Source of the DNA: Colwellia psychrerythraea
Lineage (GTDB): Bacteria; Pseudomonadota; Gammaproteobacteria; Enterobacterales; Alteromonadaceae
NCBI RefSeq assembly: GCF_000764225.1
Contig: NZ_JQED01000009.1
Span: forward strand, 39,460 to 103,459
Direction of reading: 5' to 3'
DNA length: 64,000 nt
Part shown: piece after piece, positions 16,370-25,709 of the stretch
Position numbering within the stretch: position 1 is the first letter of the stretch
How the letters are laid out: the number at the start of each line of letters is the position of its first letter
Notes under the pieces: generated by a model
The model's database searches: none
Told to the model about the DNA's origin: nothing
What the model saw: the letters and a program-made list of their open reading frames with translations, nothing else
Position numbers and translations under genes: made by a program

Positions 16370-18805
16370 TTATTCATAATGTAATGCTTGGCTTGGCTCT
16401 AACCTTAACGCATTTTTTGTTGGTAAGTAAGTCGCAACCAACACAGTAGCAACCACTATGCTCACCATGGTAATAACCATAAATATTAAGGCTGAATAAG
16501 AAGTACCAAACATTTGCGCCATGGCAAAGCCCATAAAACCTCCGGCTAAAATACCCGGTATACCGCCCCACAATAATAACTTCACACCCGCAAAAACAAA
16601 TTCCTTGGTAATTCGCTCTTCATCGGCACCCAACGCACGTTTAATGCCTATTTCTTGGGTTCGTTGACTGATGGTATTTGCCATTACACCATAAATGCCG
16701 CTTGCCGCCAGTACAACTCCAGCGAGAGCAAATATTGCAGTTAAACTACTGATAAAAACAACTGGCGCGGTAATTCTATCATTACTGGCTTGATAGGTTT
16801 CTATGCGATATGAAGCCAATTCACTATCAATGCCTTGTAATACTTTACGTAAATGTTGAACAGCAAGGTTTGCTTTAGCACTAAGTTGCATGGCAATAGT
16901 CAACTGTTTACCTGGTGTTTGAGTGAGTGGTCTATAGATTGAAGGCATACTTGCAGCATCACCATCTCTGTTACCTTGAATAGTATGCTCAACCACACCG
17001 ACAATCGTTACCCATTGAAGCGTATCTTTTGTTGTCTTGGCTAAGCGAAATCTTTGCCCTATAGCATCCTGCTGTGGAAAATGACGTTTGGCAAAACTTT
17101 CAGAAACCAAAGCCGTCGACTTTTCTAGACCATCATCACTATTATTGAAATATCGACCTTGGCGTAATTCAACACCTAACTTTGCCAAAGAACCCGGCAT
17201 AATGGCAATATCATTAGCGCTAGGGTAACTGTTATTACTATCTTTGCCGTATTCTTTACCTTCTATAATGACTTTCGAGATAGAGCTATAGTGTCCAGGT
17301 AACGACGTTGCCAACATTGCTGTTTCAATTGCACCACTGTTTTCTAACCGTGATTGTAAAGTTTTGGTAAATTGTGCCTTTTTAGCATCGCTATCATAAT
17401 TTGCTTCAGGTAATAACACACTAGCCACTAACGTATTCTCGGTATTAGCTCCCATATCTCTATTAGTTTGTTCATAAGCTGATTGCACCATAACAGCCGA
17501 AGCAATTAATACTGTCATTGAAATAAAGATTTCACTGATCACTAATGCACGATTAAGACGGCCTGCCTTTTTCCCTTGCGCTCCTCGAGTACCATCACGT
17601 AAAACGGCATTAAAATCGCCGCCTGTGCTTCGCCAAGCAGGTAACAAACCCGTGACAAAAATAGTACTAATAAGAATAATTAAAAACAGCGTTACTGAAT
17701 AACTATCAATACCAAAGTCCCACCAAAATGCTAATGGATCAGCATAAAAAGTCGCAACAATCGGCTCTGTAACCTCTAATCCCCATGCCATGACTAAAAA
17801 GCCTATCATGCCACCTAGCGTACAAATAATAGTACTTTCCCATAACATTTGACTAATTAATCGTGACCTAGGTGCGCCTAACGCGACTCTAATTGCTGTT
17901 TCTTTACCACGCTCTAAAGCTCGCGATAACAACAAATTTCCGACATTGATTGATGCTAATAATAGAATGAGCACAGCAACGGTGTGCATGGTATAAATAA
18001 CGGGAGCACCATCTGCGCCACCAACGCCCGGAATTGATGTAACATGAGCACCAACGCCAGTATTTGTTTGTGGGTGTTGATTCTCAATACGTTTCATAAC
18101 AACGCTAAGCTCACGATTTACCTCAGCCATAGATACGCCGTCTTCTAAGTGTGCTAAACCACGTAATACCGTGCTATTTTCTCGGGTTAATAGTCTAGGA
18201 TCAATTTGCAAAGGCAACCATATTTGAGCATTACGAGGAAACATATACCCCTCGGGCATTACACCGACAACATTATATTTCTCACCATTAATGCGCATAG
18301 ATTGTTTAAGCACATCGTTCCCGCCGCTAAACTGGCTTTGCCATAGTTCAAATCCAATAACAACAACCTTTTCGGAGCCAATTTTTTCATCTTCACTCCT
18401 AAATGATCGTCCCAAAATAGGCTCTGTCCGTGTCAGTTGAAATATATTCGCTTGTGCCAATACCGCAGGGAACCTTATAGCGCCTTCTGTAGCAGATACC
18501 ACAACATTCGCGTTGTTATAACCACCGTATTCTTTCAAACCTTTTACGCTGCGCATAATTTCAGCGTAATCTAGGGCATTAATTCTATAACCGTCTTGCT
18601 TGCCATTTACTGAGCCACTAATCATTACAAGAGAGGCTCCATCTTTAAAGTCTAAATCTTTAAATAAAATAGTATGAAAAAACGTGAACATATAGACACT
18701 TAAGCCAATACCAGTCGCCATCACTAATGTCGTCAATGCAGTAAAACCAGGTTTCTTTGATAACAACCTGATCGCATATTTAAAATCTTGCCATATCATA
18801 ATCAT
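16370..18805 (-). CDS. ABC transporter permease with duplicated MacB/FtsX domains
   Basis: An 811-aa inner-membrane permease with two FtsX-type halves. Each half has a MacB-like periplasmic domain and FtsX helices. The N-terminal block DFKYAIRLLSKKPGFTALTT is typical of the duplicated (ADOP-like) permeases. LASINVGNLLLSRALERGKE and GIKRALGADEERITKEF are the two copies of the cytoplasmic coupling segment. Unlike MacB the ATPase is separate: the next gene upstream, 5 bp away. With the adaptor it likely forms a tripartite, TolC-dependent exporter or a mechanotransmitter. The substrate is unknown. Confidence 0.88.
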   Translation of the reverse strand: MIMIWQDFKYAIRLLSKKPGFTALTTLVMATGIGLSVYMFTFFHTILFKDLDFKDGASLVMISGSVNGKQDGYRINALDYAEIMRSVKGLKEYGGYNNANVVVSATEGAIRFPAVLAQANIFQLTRTEPILGRSFRSEDEKIGSEKVVVIGFELWQSQFSGGNDVLKQSMRINGEKYNVVGVMPEGYMFPRNAQIWLPLQIDPRLLTRENSTVLRGLAHLEDGVSMAEVNRELSVVMKRIENQHPQTNTGVGAHVTSIPGVGGADGAPVIYTMHTVAVLILLLASINVGNLLLSRALERGKETAIRVALGAPRSRLISQMLWESTIICTLGGMIGFLVMAWGLEVTEPIVATFYADPLAFWWDFGIDSYSVTLFLIILISTIFVTGLLPAWRSTGGDFNAVLRDGTRGAQGKKAGRLNRALVISEIFISMTVLIASAVMVQSAYEQTNRDMGANTENTLVASVLLPEANYDSDAKKAQFTKTLQSRLENSGAIETAMLATSLPGHYSSISKVIIEGKEYGKDSNNSYPSANDIAIMPGSLAKLGVELRQGRYFNNSDDGLEKSTALVSESFAKRHFPQQDAIGQRFRLAKTTKDTLQWVTIVGVVEHTIQGNRDGDAASMPSIYRPLTQTPGKQLTIAMQLSAKANLAVQHLRKVLQGIDSELASYRIETYQASNDRITAPVVFISSLTAIFALAGVVLAASGIYGVMANTISQRTQEIGIKRALGADEERITKEFVFAGVKLLLWGGIPGILAGGFMGFAMAQMFGTSYSALIFMVITMVSIVVATVLVATYLPTKNALRLEPSQALHYE

Positions 18806-18810
18806 GCTCC

Positions 18811-19536
18811 CTAAGCTGCTACTATGGTGTTTGATTTATTCTCTTTACTTAATGGTTTATCACTAATCACTTGTCCATCTAAAATATCAATATTACGAGC
18901 AGCTCGCTGCGCTGAACGAGGATCATGTGTGACCATACAGATAGTTGCACCTTCTGCATGTAATAAATCTAAAAGCTCCATCACAGCTTCCGCATTTTTT
19001 GAGTCTAAGTTACCTGTTGGCTCATCCGCTAAGATAATAGAAGGATTACCAGCAATAGCGCGTGCAACCGCAATACGCTGCTGCTGACCACCCGAAAGCT
19101 GAGAAGGGAAATGTTTCGCTCGGTGTGACATATTCACTTTTGCTAGAGCATTATCCACCATTGTTTTTCTTTGCGCTTTGTTAAGGTCTTTACGGTAAGT
19201 TAATGGTAATTCGATATTTTCTTCAACATCAAGGTCACTAATCAGATTAAAGGACTGAAAAATGAAGCCAATTTCCATATTACGAATTCGAGCGCGCTCT
19301 CTTTTAGAGATATTAGAAACATCATGTTCAGCCAATTGATACAAACCTTCAGTGCTGGCATCTAATAAACCTAATAACGAAAGCAATGTAGATTTCCCAC
19401 AACCTGAAGGTCCTGAAATTGAGACATATTCACCTTTATCAATCGTTAACGTGATGTCTGATAGCGCATGGGTTTCTACTTCATCGGTAAAAAAAATTTT
19501 TTGAATATTCTCTAATTTTATTAATGTATTACTCAT
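18811..19536 (-). CDS. ABC transporter ATP-binding protein, MacB/LolD type
   Basis: A 241-aa ATPase for the adjacent duplicated permease. Walker A is GPSGCGKST (42-50), signature LSGGQ (147-151), Walker B IILADE with EPTGNLD (168-178), and H-loop MVTHDPRSA. EPTGNLDSKNA is characteristic of the LolD/MacB/FtsE group. It lies 64 bp below the adaptor gene and 5 bp above the permease gene. Confidence 0.92.
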   Translation of the reverse strand: MSNTLIKLENIQKIFFTDEVETHALSDITLTIDKGEYVSISGPSGCGKSTLLSLLGLLDASTEGLYQLAEHDVSNISKRERARIRNMEIGFIFQSFNLISDLDVEENIELPLTYRKDLNKAQRKTMVDNALAKVNMSHRAKHFPSQLSGGQQQRIAVARAIAGNPSIILADEPTGNLDSKNAEAVMELLDLLHAEGATICMVTHDPRSAQRAARNIDILDGQVISDKPLSKENKSNTIVAA

Positions 19537-19600
19537 AATCTCATCCTTATGATGTGTTATTTATCTTATTTGGTTCACTAGGTATTTTTCTAGGGTAGTG

Positions 19601-20857
19601 TTAGTTAATTCTAATTTTTTGATATGTTTGCCAACTACTTGAATCTGATATGATTATTCTGTCACCAACAGATAAGCCTTCGATAACTTGAATTTGATTT
19701 GAAGAGCCCTTGCCTAATCGGACTTGAGTACGTTGGGCTATATTGCCATCAGAGCTTAATTTATAAAGTGTTGAGTTTGACTGTCTTTGAGAAAATATTG
19801 GACGGCTAACATACAAGGTATCAGCAATATCGGTAATTTTTATTTCGCCATCAACACTCAAATCAGGTCGAGCATCCGTTGGCAGTTGCTCAGTAAAGGT
19901 AACGTCAACTTGTACATTGCCATTAACTACGGCAGGATCAACGCGAGAAACAACCCCGTTTACTTTATTATTTCGTGTATCAATGGTTACCTGCTGACCT
20001 AACTTCACTTCACCGATTAATAACTCTGCGACTTGTAATTCTGCGATAAGTGAGTCTTGTTGAGCAAGTTTGGCTAAGTTGCTGCCCATATTTACTCGCT
20101 GTCCTGGCTCAACCGCAACATCTTGCACCACGCTATCTAAGCTGGCATAAATCATCAAATCCTTTACTTGTTGCTCTGCACGCTCTAGCGTTTTCTGCAT
20201 TTTATTAATACGTGATTTACGCGCATTATCTTGAACAACAATGTTGTCGGTCATGCTGCGCAATACTTCTTCTTGAATTTGCCAACGCTGCTTAAACTGC
20301 TGTGTTTCTAATTTAGTTTTCTCGTAATCAATCTTAGAAACCGCGCCCGTTTTATTGTTAAATAACTCTTGCTGCGCATCTAACCTTAATTGACTACTTT
20401 TATAGTTTAACTTTGCATCAAGCATGCGTGCTTTTTGAAAAAGTAATCCTGATTTTTGCTCAGCTTGACTTGCTTTGCTCTCTGCGATCATGGCTTCAAG
20501 CTCCCACTTGCTTTCTTCCTGCAGCTGTTTTAATCTCGGGTTGCTTAATTCAATGATTAGCTCACCTTTTTTTACTGCTTTGCCAGGTTTTACCACAACG
20601 CGCTCAACATGGCCGTCAACACTAGCGGCTAGCCATTTTATTTTGTCTGGCACCAGTAAACCTGCACCTCGAACTGAAATTGAGAATTGCCCTTGCTTAA
20701 CTTCACCATATACCAAGGTATCGTTATCAATAACAAAGTCAGCTTGTAATAAAAAGGCACTATATTTTATAGCGATAGCAATGATGGTCACAACAATGGC
20801 TATTGGCCAAATCTTTTTGAATATGGTTTTCTTTTGTTTATTAACGGCGATATCCAA
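19601..20857 (-). CDS. Periplasmic adaptor (membrane fusion) protein, HlyD/MacA type
   Basis: Links the ABC permease to an outer-membrane channel. The start is a TTG (20857) with GGAG 8 nt upstream. One N-terminal membrane segment (about 13-35) is followed by a first lipoyl half (VERVVVKPGKAVKKGELIIEL). A long coiled-coil hairpin (about 105-225) comes next, then the second lipoyl half (SVVQDVAVEPGQRVNMGSNL) and beta-barrel domains. No outer-membrane channel gene is in the operon, so a shared TolC is likely. First gene of the adaptor-ATPase-permease-regulator-kinase operon. Confidence 0.9.
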   Translation of the reverse strand: MDIAVNKQKKTIFKKIWPIAIVVTIIAIAIKYSAFLLQADFVIDNDTLVYGEVKQGQFSISVRGAGLLVPDKIKWLAASVDGHVERVVVKPGKAVKKGELIIELSNPRLKQLQEESKWELEAMIAESKASQAEQKSGLLFQKARMLDAKLNYKSSQLRLDAQQELFNNKTGAVSKIDYEKTKLETQQFKQRWQIQEEVLRSMTDNIVVQDNARKSRINKMQKTLERAEQQVKDLMIYASLDSVVQDVAVEPGQRVNMGSNLAKLAQQDSLIAELQVAELLIGEVKLGQQVTIDTRNNKVNGVVSRVDPAVVNGNVQVDVTFTEQLPTDARPDLSVDGEIKITDIADTLYVSRPIFSQRQSNSTLYKLSSDGNIAQRTQVRLGKGSSNQIQVIEGLSVGDRIIISDSSSWQTYQKIRIN

Positions 20858-20894
20858 GGGTTATACTCCAATAAATCTTCTTATTAAGAGTTAC

Positions 20895-20910
20895 TGCAGC
20901 CTCTATACCA
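20895..20910 (-). promoter_or_regulatory. Sigma-54-like promoter of the ABC/two-component operon
   Basis: On the minus strand TGGTATAGAGGCTGCA has the invariant GG-N10-GC spacing of sigma-54 promoters and fits TGGCACGnnnnTTGCA at TGG, A and TGCA. It would start transcription near 20884, leaving about 27 nt before the TTG start, with a GGAG ribosome site in between. The operon encodes an NtrC-type activator and an enhancer-like dyad lies about 130 bp upstream, which makes this more credible than sequence alone. Confidence 0.58.
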
Positions 20911-20985
20911 CAATTAATAACCTATTGATAAATAAAACTTAAAACAACATACGGAAGGGGTTTAACAAACAGGGCGTGTCATAAA

Positions 20986-21026
20986 TGGGAAAATGCATTT
21001 TTTTTACTTTCCCAATAATGGGAAAG
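20986..21026. promoter_or_regulatory. TGGGAAA palindromes, candidate enhancer site
   Basis: Three half-sites are present: TGGGAAAA (20986-20993), CTTTCCCA (21007-21014) and TGGGAAAG (21019-21026). The last two form a perfect 8-bp dyad around ATAA. They lie about 95-140 bp above the predicted sigma-54 start, the usual distance for NtrC-family activators. They could instead belong to the end of ruvB, but the ruvB stop is another 130 bp away and no U-run follows on the minus strand. Confidence 0.52.
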
Positions 21027-21157
21027 ACTTCTTTTTAAGGTGAGCTTTGAGAAAAAGAGCGGTTAAGGGGTTATTATGGAAAGTATAAACAGGCTCCGTC
21101 AGCAGAATCACTGACAGATAAACTAACATTTCAAACAGTAGCGCAAAATTATTGGGT

Positions 21158-22171
21158 TCAGTCTTTAGTTTGCTCTTTAGTGATACCAAAGTGTTGATAA
21201 GCTCTATCAGTGACAATACGTCCGCGAGGTGTTCGTTGTAAAAACCCTTGTTGAATTAAAAAGGGCTCTAAAACATCTTCAATCGTTTCACGCTCTTCGC
21301 CAATAGCTGCCGCAACATTATCTAAGCCAACAGGGCCGCCCATAAATTTATCAATAATGGCATGAAGTAGTTTTCTATCCATAATATCAAAACCTTCATT
21401 ATCCACTTCAAGCATATCGAGTGCTGCTGCAGCCGTTGCTTGGTTAACCACACCATGAGATTTTACATCAGCATAATCACGCACTCGTCTAAGCAAACGG
21501 TTGGCAATACGTGGTGTACCACGAGAGCGTCTAGCAACTTCAAAAGAGCCTTCCTCATCTATGGTTAAATTTAGAAAATGTGCTGAGCGGCTTACAATAC
21601 TTGATAAATCGGCAACATTATAAAACTCTAAACGCTGCACTATGCCAAAACGATCACGTAGAGGTGACGTTAGTGCGCCAGCACGCGTTGTTGCGCCAAT
21701 TAAGGTAAATGGTGGCAAATCTAACTTGATAGAGCGAGCCGCAGGCCCTTCACCAATCATAATATCTAATTGATAATCTTCCATCGCTGGATACAATATC
21801 TCTTCAACCACAGGGCTTAGTCGGTGTATCTCATCAATAAAGAGAATGTCATTTTCTTCTAAGTTCGTTAGCAGCGCAGCTAAATCACCCGCTTTTTCCA
21901 AAACAGGACCAGAAGTGGTGCGTATATTGACGCCCATTTCATTAGCAACAATATTGGCCAGGGTCGTTTTACCTAATCCTGGCGGACCAAAAATGAGTAA
22001 GTGATCTAAAGGCTCGCCACGATTTTTTGCTGCAGGAATAAAAATTTCCATTTGCGCTTTAACATGCTCTTGACCGGTATAGTCTTGCAGCATTTTAGGA
22101 CGAATAGCGCGATCAACCCCTTCATCTTCAACGCTAGCAACTGGTTCAATTAAGCGATCCGCTTCTATCAT
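21158..22171 (-). CDS. ruvB: Holliday junction branch migration ATPase RuvB
   Basis: A hexameric AAA+ motor that drives branch migration with RuvA. The product is 337 aa. Walker A is GPPGLGKTT (62-70), Walker B DEIH (113-116), sensor GATTRAG, arginine finger region SPLRDRFG, and the C-terminal winged helix ends in [18 protein letters not shown]. It lies 27 bp past ruvA and is expected to be SOS-controlled with it. Confidence 0.97.
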   Translation of the reverse strand: MIEADRLIEPVASVEDEGVDRAIRPKMLQDYTGQEHVKAQMEIFIPAAKNRGEPLDHLLIFGPPGLGKTTLANIVANEMGVNIRTTSGPVLEKAGDLAALLTNLEENDILFIDEIHRLSPVVEEILYPAMEDYQLDIMIGEGPAARSIKLDLPPFTLIGATTRAGALTSPLRDRFGIVQRLEFYNVADLSSIVSRSAHFLNLTIDEEGSFEVARRSRGTPRIANRLLRRVRDYADVKSHGVVNQATAAAALDMLEVDNEGFDIMDRKLLHAIIDKFMGGPVGLDNVAAAIGEERETIEDVLEPFLIQQGFLQRTPRGRIVTDRAYQHFGITKEQTKD

Positions 22172-22198
22172 TTTTTATAATTCCTGTTCAAAAGCCAT

Positions 22199-22834
22199 TT
22201 ACACCATCGATTTTAACGCATCACGAATAATATCTTCGCTGGACATGCCACGATTATATACTGCTTTCACCGCTTTATCTGCTTGAAGTTGCTTATAACC
22301 AAGTGATACCAAGGCGTTAATCGCATCGCCTTTATTATCATTGACAAAAGTCGTTTCTGGACTCATCTCAGCAGAAAGTTGCTCTGGTATTACGCCATCA
22401 TCACTGACGAGATGTATTTGCTGAGCTTGCCAGTCCTTCAAACGGTCACGCATTTCAATCAGTAAACGCTCTGCTGTTTTCTTACCAACACCTGGAATTT
22501 TCACAATAGCGCTAATATCATCATGGCGAACACAACTAACAAATTGATCTGCAGACATGTTTGATAAAATAGCTAGCGCAAGTTTAGGACCGACACCATT
22601 AACTTTTATTAATAACCGAAATAACTTACGTTCGACTTTATTGGCAAAGCCATAAAGCAATTGAGCATCTTCACGAACAACAAAATGCGTGTAAATAGTT
22701 GCCTGTTGCTCAAGCTCAGGTAAAGCATAAATGCTAGTCATCGGCATAGTTACTTCATAACCTACGCCAGCGCATTCAATTAATATTTCAGGAGAGATTT
22801 TTTCGACAAGCATGCCACGTAAACGACCAATCAC
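22199..22834 (-). CDS. ruvA: Holliday junction binding protein RuvA
   Basis: A tetrameric protein that holds the four-way junction for RuvB. It starts at a GTG ([12 protein letters not shown]), 211 aa. The OB fold occupies 1-63. Two helix-hairpin-helix motifs follow, [11 protein letters not shown] and [21 protein letters not shown] flexible linker joins the C-terminal RuvB-binding domain (about 160-211, [17 protein letters not shown]). A LexA box lies 43 bp upstream. Confidence 0.97.
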   Translation of the reverse strand: MIGRLRGMLVEKISPEILIECAGVGYEVTMPMTSIYALPELEQQATIYTHFVVREDAQLLYGFANKVERKLFRLLIKVNGVGPKLALAILSNMSADQFVSCVRHDDISAIVKIPGVGKKTAERLLIEMRDRLKDWQAQQIHLVSDDGVIPEQLSAEMSPETTFVNDNKGDAINALVSLGYKQLQADKAVKAVYNRGMSSEDIIRDALKSMV

Positions 22835-22876
22835 AATAAGTATCCAAGGCTTTTATTAATGAGCCAGATACTAGCA

Positions 22877-22892
22877 CTATATATTTATACAG
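22877..22892 (-). promoter_or_regulatory. LexA (SOS) box upstream of ruvA
   Basis: On the minus strand TACTGTATAAATATATAGTG matches the gammaproteobacterial LexA operator TACTGTATATATATACAGTA with three differences. Its core CTGT-N8-ATAG has one mismatch to CTGT-N8-ACAG. It sits 43 bp above the ruvA GTG and downstream of ruvC, so ruvAB, but not ruvC, should be SOS-inducible, as in E. coli. Confidence 0.82.
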
Positions 22893-22996
22893 TAAAGTAC
22901 TTAACTTATTGAGCTCTAGTATGGTTTGTAAAACATTGAGTGTCGTGAACACCACGGGGCTGAACTGAATTAAAATACTCAGCGAGCTCAAATTAG

Positions 22997-23524
22997 CTAT
23001 CGTAAACGACCTCTAACTGTCTTGGTCGCCTGACCTGTTAATTTAACGATACTAGTATGGCTGTGGCCATGACACAATGCGACAGCTAGTGCATCGGCTG
23101 CATCCGCTTGCGGTGTGCCAGGTAACTTTAAAATACTTTTGACCATATGCTGTACTTGGCTTTTATCAGCTGCGCCAGTACCTACCACCGCTTGTTTGAT
23201 TTGTCTTGCTGAATACTCTGCGATCTCTAAGCCCGAATTAGTTGCAGCAACTATTGCAACACCACGTGCTTGGCCAAGCTTTAATGCCCCCCCTGGGTTC
23301 ACTCCCATAAAAACTTGTTCAATAGCAAACATATCAGGCTTAAATTGGATAATTAACTCTGATACACCAGAAAAAATAGTTTGCAGGCGCGAAGCTAAGT
23401 CTTCACCTTGACTTAATGCTTTAATACAGCCACTACCAAGGTAAGTAAATTTTTGCCCTTGCTGCTCAATCACACCATAACCGGTAAAACGTGATCCGGG
23501 ATCGATGCCTAAAATAATTGCCAT
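22997..23524 (-). CDS. ruvC: Holliday junction resolvase RuvC
   Basis: An endonuclease that resolves four-way junctions with RuvAB. The product is 175 aa. Catalytic acids are D8 ([12 protein letters not shown]), E69 (FAIEQVF), D141 and D144 ([16 protein letters not shown]), matching E. coli D7/E66/D138/D141. It is separated from ruvA by 162 bp that contain the LexA box, and lies 116 bp past aspS, after a clear terminator. Confidence 0.97.
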   Translation of the reverse strand: MAIILGIDPGSRFTGYGVIEQQGQKFTYLGSGCIKALSQGEDLASRLQTIFSGVSELIIQFKPDMFAIEQVFMGVNPGGALKLGQARGVAIVAATNSGLEIAEYSARQIKQAVVGTGAADKSQVQHMVKSILKLPGTPQADAADALAVALCHGHSHTSIVKLTGQATKTVRGRLR

Positions 23525-23569
23525 TTAAACCCTTTATTAGCGCCTTATATAAACTCAAACTGAGTGTAT

Positions 23570-23607
23570 AAAAAAAGCGCATTGATGGGAAACCCTCAAT
23601 ACGCTTT
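23570..23607 (-). terminator. Rho-independent terminator of aspS
   Basis: Read on the minus strand, an AAAGCG-rich stem (AAAGCGTATTGAGGG paired with CCCATCAATGCGCTTT, one mismatch and one bulge) with a TTT loop is followed by a run of T. It starts 33 nt past the aspS stop. This is the clearest intrinsic terminator in the window and separates aspS from ruvC. Confidence 0.85.
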
Positions 23608-23640
23608 CTGTCAGCTATTCAATATTTAACTGTTAATTGA

Positions 23641-25440
23641 CTACTCTTGTGAAGCAGCTTCATCTTGTTTTTCTTCTTCAAGCGTTGTCATACCTAACTC
23701 TTTAAGCTGGTCTGGATTTGCATTACCAGGTGCGTTAGTCAGTGGACAAGCTGCTGTAGTAGTTTTAGGGAAAGCCATTACGTCACGAATTGAGCTAGCA
23801 CCTGTCATCAACATAACAAGACGATCTAAACCAAACGCTAAACCAGCATGTGGTGGAGCACCGTATTGTAGTGCTTCAAGTAAGAAGCCAAATTTCTCTT
23901 CTGCTTCTTCATCGCTAATGCCTAATATTCTAAACACTGCTGCTTGCATATCTTGGTTATGGATACGTACTGAGCCACCACCCAGTTCACAACCGTTTAA
24001 TACCATATCATACGCATCAGACAAAGCACCAACAGGGTTAGCTTCTAACTCTTCTGCTGTTAAGTTAGTAGGCGCAGTAAATGGATGGTGAATTGCATGC
24101 ATATGGCCATCTACTTCTTCAAACATTGGGAAATCAACGACCCATAATGGTTTCCATTCACCTTGAAGTAATTCAAGATCTTCACCTAGTTTAAGACGTA
24201 ATGCACCTAGTGATTCACTGACTACATTGTACTGATCAGCACCGAAGAAAATAATATCGCCCGTTTTGGCATTGGCACGTTCAAGTAATGCAGTAACCTG
24301 ATCTTTAGCTAAAAACTTAAGGATTGGTGATTGTAACCCTTCGCTCCCAGTGGCTAGCGCAGCATCGATGTCGTTTACTTTTAACCAAGGCATGCCTTTA
24401 GCACCATAAATGCCAACATACTTAGTTAACTCATCAAGACCTTTACGTGAGAATTTAGCTGCGCCTTGTGGAACACAAATTACCGCAACACGACCTTTCT
24501 CATCATTAGCAGGGCCAGAGAATACTTTAAATTCAACATCTTTTAAAATATCAGCAACATCAATGATTTCTAAGGGGTTACGTAAATCAGGTTTATCACT
24601 ACCAAAGCGTCTCATTGCTTCAGAGTAAGGCATACGTGGGAAATCACCTAAATCAACATCAAGCATAGTTTGGAATAATTCACGGATCATTTTTTCCGTT
24701 ACTTCCATCACTTGATCACTACTCATAAATGAAGTTTCAATATCTATTTGAGTGAATTCAGGTTGTCTATCAGCACGTAAATCTTCATCACGGAAACATT
24801 TAACGATTTGGTAATAACGCTCCATACCAGACATCATTAACAACTGTTTAAATAATTGAGGTGATTGTGGTAAAGCAAAGAATTGACCTTTATGTGTACG
24901 ACTAGGTACTAGGTAATCACGAGCACCTTCAGGCGTTGCCGCTGTAAGGATAGGTGTTTCTATATCTAAAAAGCCTTGGCCTTCCAATGAACTACGCACC
25001 GCAGACGTTACTTTAGCGCGAAAGCGCATACGCTCAGTCATTTCGCTACGGCGTAAATCAAGGTAGCGATATTTCAAACGTAACTCTTCAGAGTTAGTTT
25101 GATTCGAATCAAGTGGTAATGGTGCTGACTTGTTCAAGATAGTAAGATCTAAACCCAGTACTTCAATTGCACCCGTTTTCATATCTTTATTAACTTGACC
25201 TTCAGGACGAGCGCGAACTCTACCTTTAATTTGTACACAAAACTCATTACGTAACGTATTGGCTTTTTTAATCACCTCAGGTAAATCTGGATCATAAACA
25301 ACTTGTACAAGGCCTTCACGGTCACGTAAATCTAAAAAGATCACAGCGCCTAAGTCACGACGTTTGTTAACCCAACCACATAAAGTTATTTCTTGTCCAA
25401 TGTGAGATTCATTCACCTCACCACAATAAAGACTACGCAT
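23641..25440 (-). CDS. aspS: Aspartyl-tRNA synthetase
   Basis: Charges tRNA-Asp. It is a class II synthetase of the bacterial type, 599 aa. The N-terminal OB anticodon-binding fold spans about 1-105. Motif 2 is [18 protein letters not shown] (216-233), the bacterial GAD insert lies at about 290-420, and motif 3 is [15 protein letters not shown]. The tail is acidic ([12 protein letters not shown]). A conspicuous hairpin lies in its leader, at 25475-25500. Confidence 0.97.
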   Translation of the reverse strand: MRSLYCGEVNESHIGQEITLCGWVNKRRDLGAVIFLDLRDREGLVQVVYDPDLPEVIKKANTLRNEFCVQIKGRVRARPEGQVNKDMKTGAIEVLGLDLTILNKSAPLPLDSNQTNSEELRLKYRYLDLRRSEMTERMRFRAKVTSAVRSSLEGQGFLDIETPILTAATPEGARDYLVPSRTHKGQFFALPQSPQLFKQLLMMSGMERYYQIVKCFRDEDLRADRQPEFTQIDIETSFMSSDQVMEVTEKMIRELFQTMLDVDLGDFPRMPYSEAMRRFGSDKPDLRNPLEIIDVADILKDVEFKVFSGPANDEKGRVAVICVPQGAAKFSRKGLDELTKYVGIYGAKGMPWLKVNDIDAALATGSEGLQSPILKFLAKDQVTALLERANAKTGDIIFFGADQYNVVSESLGALRLKLGEDLELLQGEWKPLWVVDFPMFEEVDGHMHAIHHPFTAPTNLTAEELEANPVGALSDAYDMVLNGCELGGGSVRIHNQDMQAAVFRILGISDEEAEEKFGFLLEALQYGAPPHAGLAFGLDRLVMLMTGASSIRDVMAFPKTTTAACPLTNAPGNANPDQLKELGMTTLEEEKQDEAASQE

Positions 25441-25474
25441 GTATTTTTGCCTTACTAATTATGCTGTAACATAT

Positions 25475-25500
25475 TAACAAGCACTTTACTGTGCTTGTTA
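25475..25500 (-). promoter_or_regulatory. 10-bp perfect hairpin in the aspS leader
   Basis: TAACAAGCAC-TTTACT-GTGCTTGTTA is an exact inverted repeat that ends 34 nt above the aspS ATG. No U-run follows on either strand, so it is not an intrinsic terminator. It could be a leader hairpin or a protein operator. No tRNA-Asp mimicry (for example a GUC anticodon loop) is visible. Confidence 0.5.
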
Positions 25501-25709
25501 GGATAATTTTGGGCATATTATAAAGCAAAGATTATTAATGTCACCCTAGAACAAGCGGATGGGTAAATTAAAGCACTTCAATGTCAGTTAATAAACACTT
25601 TGTTTGGGAGAGAGAATAACACTCAAAAGAAGAAGAGCATTTTTTCCTCAACTTGTGAAAAGTTTGTTAAAAGTATTATGAGCGTTAATACGCGGATTGA
25701 TAGAACAAA

